A stretch of DNA of 34,668 nt from a bacterium (GTDB lineage Bacteria; Sysuimicrobiota; Sysuimicrobiia; Sysuimicrobiales; Segetimicrobiaceae): positions 1-34,668 of the forward strand of contig DASSXJ010000073.1 of NCBI GenBank assembly GCA_035703895.1. Reading direction: 5' to 3'. Under the pieces are notes generated by a model. The model was not told the DNA's origin. It searched no databases and saw only the letters and a list, made by a program, of their open reading frames with translations. The position numbers and the translations under genes are program-made. Below are positions 33,834 to 34,668 of this stretch, one piece after another. The first letter of the stretch is position 1, and every line of letters starts with the position of its first letter.

Positions 33834-34668
33834 GTCTGCCTCCCATCGGCCGCCGCGGCAGCCGCCCGCTGGAGGGCTCGCGCGGTGATCACGCGCGCGA
33901 GATGGCGGCGATACGCGGCGGATGCGTGCGCGTCCCCCTCGGGTTCGATCTCGCGGGCCGCCTCCTCTGCGGCGCGGCGGAGGATGCGGGGGTCGGGCCG
34001 CTCGCTCGCGAGAGCGGCCTCGACGCCGGGGAGGCGCAGGGGAGTCGAGCCCGCGCCGGCCAGCGCCACGCGGGCCCGTGCGATCTCGCCTGCCGGCCGG
34101 AGCTCGACGACGGCCACGGCCGCGACGATGGCAAAGTCGCCCGCGCGCCTGGTGAATTCGGTCACGGCGTACCCGACTCTGGGCCCGAGCACCGGGAGGC
34201 GGATCCCAACGATCACCTCGTCCGGTGCAAGCGCCGTGGTGAGCGCCCCGACAAAAAATTCGTGCGCAGGGATGGCGCGCTCCCCGGCGGCCCCCCGCAC
34301 AACCAGCGTCCCGTCGAGGGCGCGGACCACGGCCGGCAGTTCGGCCGCCGGATCGGCGTGCGCGAGGCTCCCGCCGATCGTCCCCAACGTGCGGACTCGG
34401 ACGTTGCCGATCAACACCGCGGCCTCCTGAAGAATGGCGCAGGCCGCGAGGGCGCCCTCGCCGCGCTCCAGCGCCCGATGCCGGACCAACGCGCCGATGA
34501 AGAGATCGTCCCCGTCACGGCGCACGACCCGCAACTCCTGGATACCATTGAGGTCGACCACCACCTCGGGGCGCGCGAGCCGGAGGGTCAATAGCGGCAC
34601 CAGGCTCTGTCCGCCGGCCAGCGCTTTGGCGCGCTCCCCGTACCTCGCGAGCAGCGCCGTGGCTTCGT
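33830..34668 (-). CDS. Molybdenum hydroxylase FAD-binding medium subunit (5' end outside window)
   Basis: At least 278 residues; the open frame continues through the window edge. The first visible residues include ALAGGQSLVPLL, the FAD pyrophosphate loop of the family (AGGxSL), so only a short N-terminal part is missing. Further motifs are VRTLGTIGGSLAHADPAAELP, the second FAD loop, and a C-terminal CO-dehydrogenase flavoprotein domain. It takes electrons from the [2Fe-2S] subunit to FAD and on to an acceptor. Its stop overlaps the small-subunit GTG. An apparent start at the GTG 34600 is internal and should not be used. Confidence 0.93.
   Translation of the reverse strand, partial: EATALLARYGERAKALAGGQSLVPLLTLRLARPEVVVDLNGIQELRVVRRDGDDLFIGALVRHRALERGEGALAACAILQEAAVLIGNVRVRTLGTIGGSLAHADPAAELPAVVRALDGTLVVRGAAGERAIPAHEFFVGALTTALAPDEVIVGIRLPVLGPRVGYAVTEFTRRAGDFAIVAAVAVVELRPAGEIARARVALAGAGSTPLRLPGVEAALASERPDPRILRRAAEEAAREIEPEGDAHASAAYRRHLARVITARALQRAAAAAADGRQT

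Noticed and set aside
1-34668. CRISPR arrays, insertion sequences, tRNA genes or prophage
   Set aside because: No regularly spaced repeats, transposase motifs, terminal inverted repeats or tRNA-like cloverleaf sequences were seen on reading the gaps; the gene order looks stable and coding density is even.

Overview
This is a GC-rich bacterial window. It is densely packed, has no gene-free stretch longer than 300 bases, and shows no CRISPR array, insertion sequence, tRNA or rRNA. GTG starts and 4-base stop/start overlaps (ATGA, GTGA) are frequent. It contains no taxonomic marker, so I cannot name the organism. The mix of anaerobic glycerol-3-phosphate dehydrogenase, several ABC importers, enolase-superfamily dehydratases and a molybdenum hydroxylase fits a heterotrophic soil or sediment bacterium, possibly from an uncultured lineage; that is inference.

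Layout. (1) 1-152: the C-terminal end of a PIN-domain protein, cut by the window edge. (2) 344-7328, minus strand: glycerol metabolism, with glpA-glpB-glpC in one translationally coupled operon behind an AT-rich promoter-like island at about 4548, preceded by glpK, a tandem ACT-domain protein and a secreted protein of unknown function. (3) 7445-12436, plus strand: a heterodimeric ABC exporter pair with one degenerate and one complete ATPase site, then a pterin-4a-carbinolamine dehydratase and a fumarylacetoacetate-hydrolase-family enzyme. (4) 12440-34668, minus strand: twenty consecutive genes forming a large catabolic island.

In transcription order the island begins with a three-subunit molybdenum hydroxylase (the first gene runs off the window). 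It continues with an IclR regulator, a DHDPS/KDG-aldolase-family lyase, a zinc alcohol dehydrogenase, and a polar-solute ABC permease and ATPase. Two enolase-superfamily dehydratases, the family-3 binding protein and a third enolase-superfamily enzyme follow. After these come a class III aminotransferase, a ceramidase-fold hydrolase, a Tat-exported family-5 binding protein with its DppB/DppC permeases, an AstE/AspA deacylase, a second ceramidase-fold hydrolase and a creatininase-family amidohydrolase.

How it may work together (inference): one half looks like sugar-acid catabolism (import, dehydration to a 2-keto-3-deoxy acid, retro-aldol cleavage, alcohol/aldehyde redox). The other half looks like hydrolysis of an N-acylated or amide compound (peptide-type importer, three or four zinc amidohydrolase-type enzymes, transaminase). 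Interleaving of the two halves on one strand suggests a single substrate class, perhaps an acylated amino-sugar acid or aminopolyol conjugate, but the sequence does not identify it. The most unusual element is the pair of diverged ceramidase-fold proteins that keep the apparent zinc ligands but have glycine where characterised ceramidases have the active-site serine.
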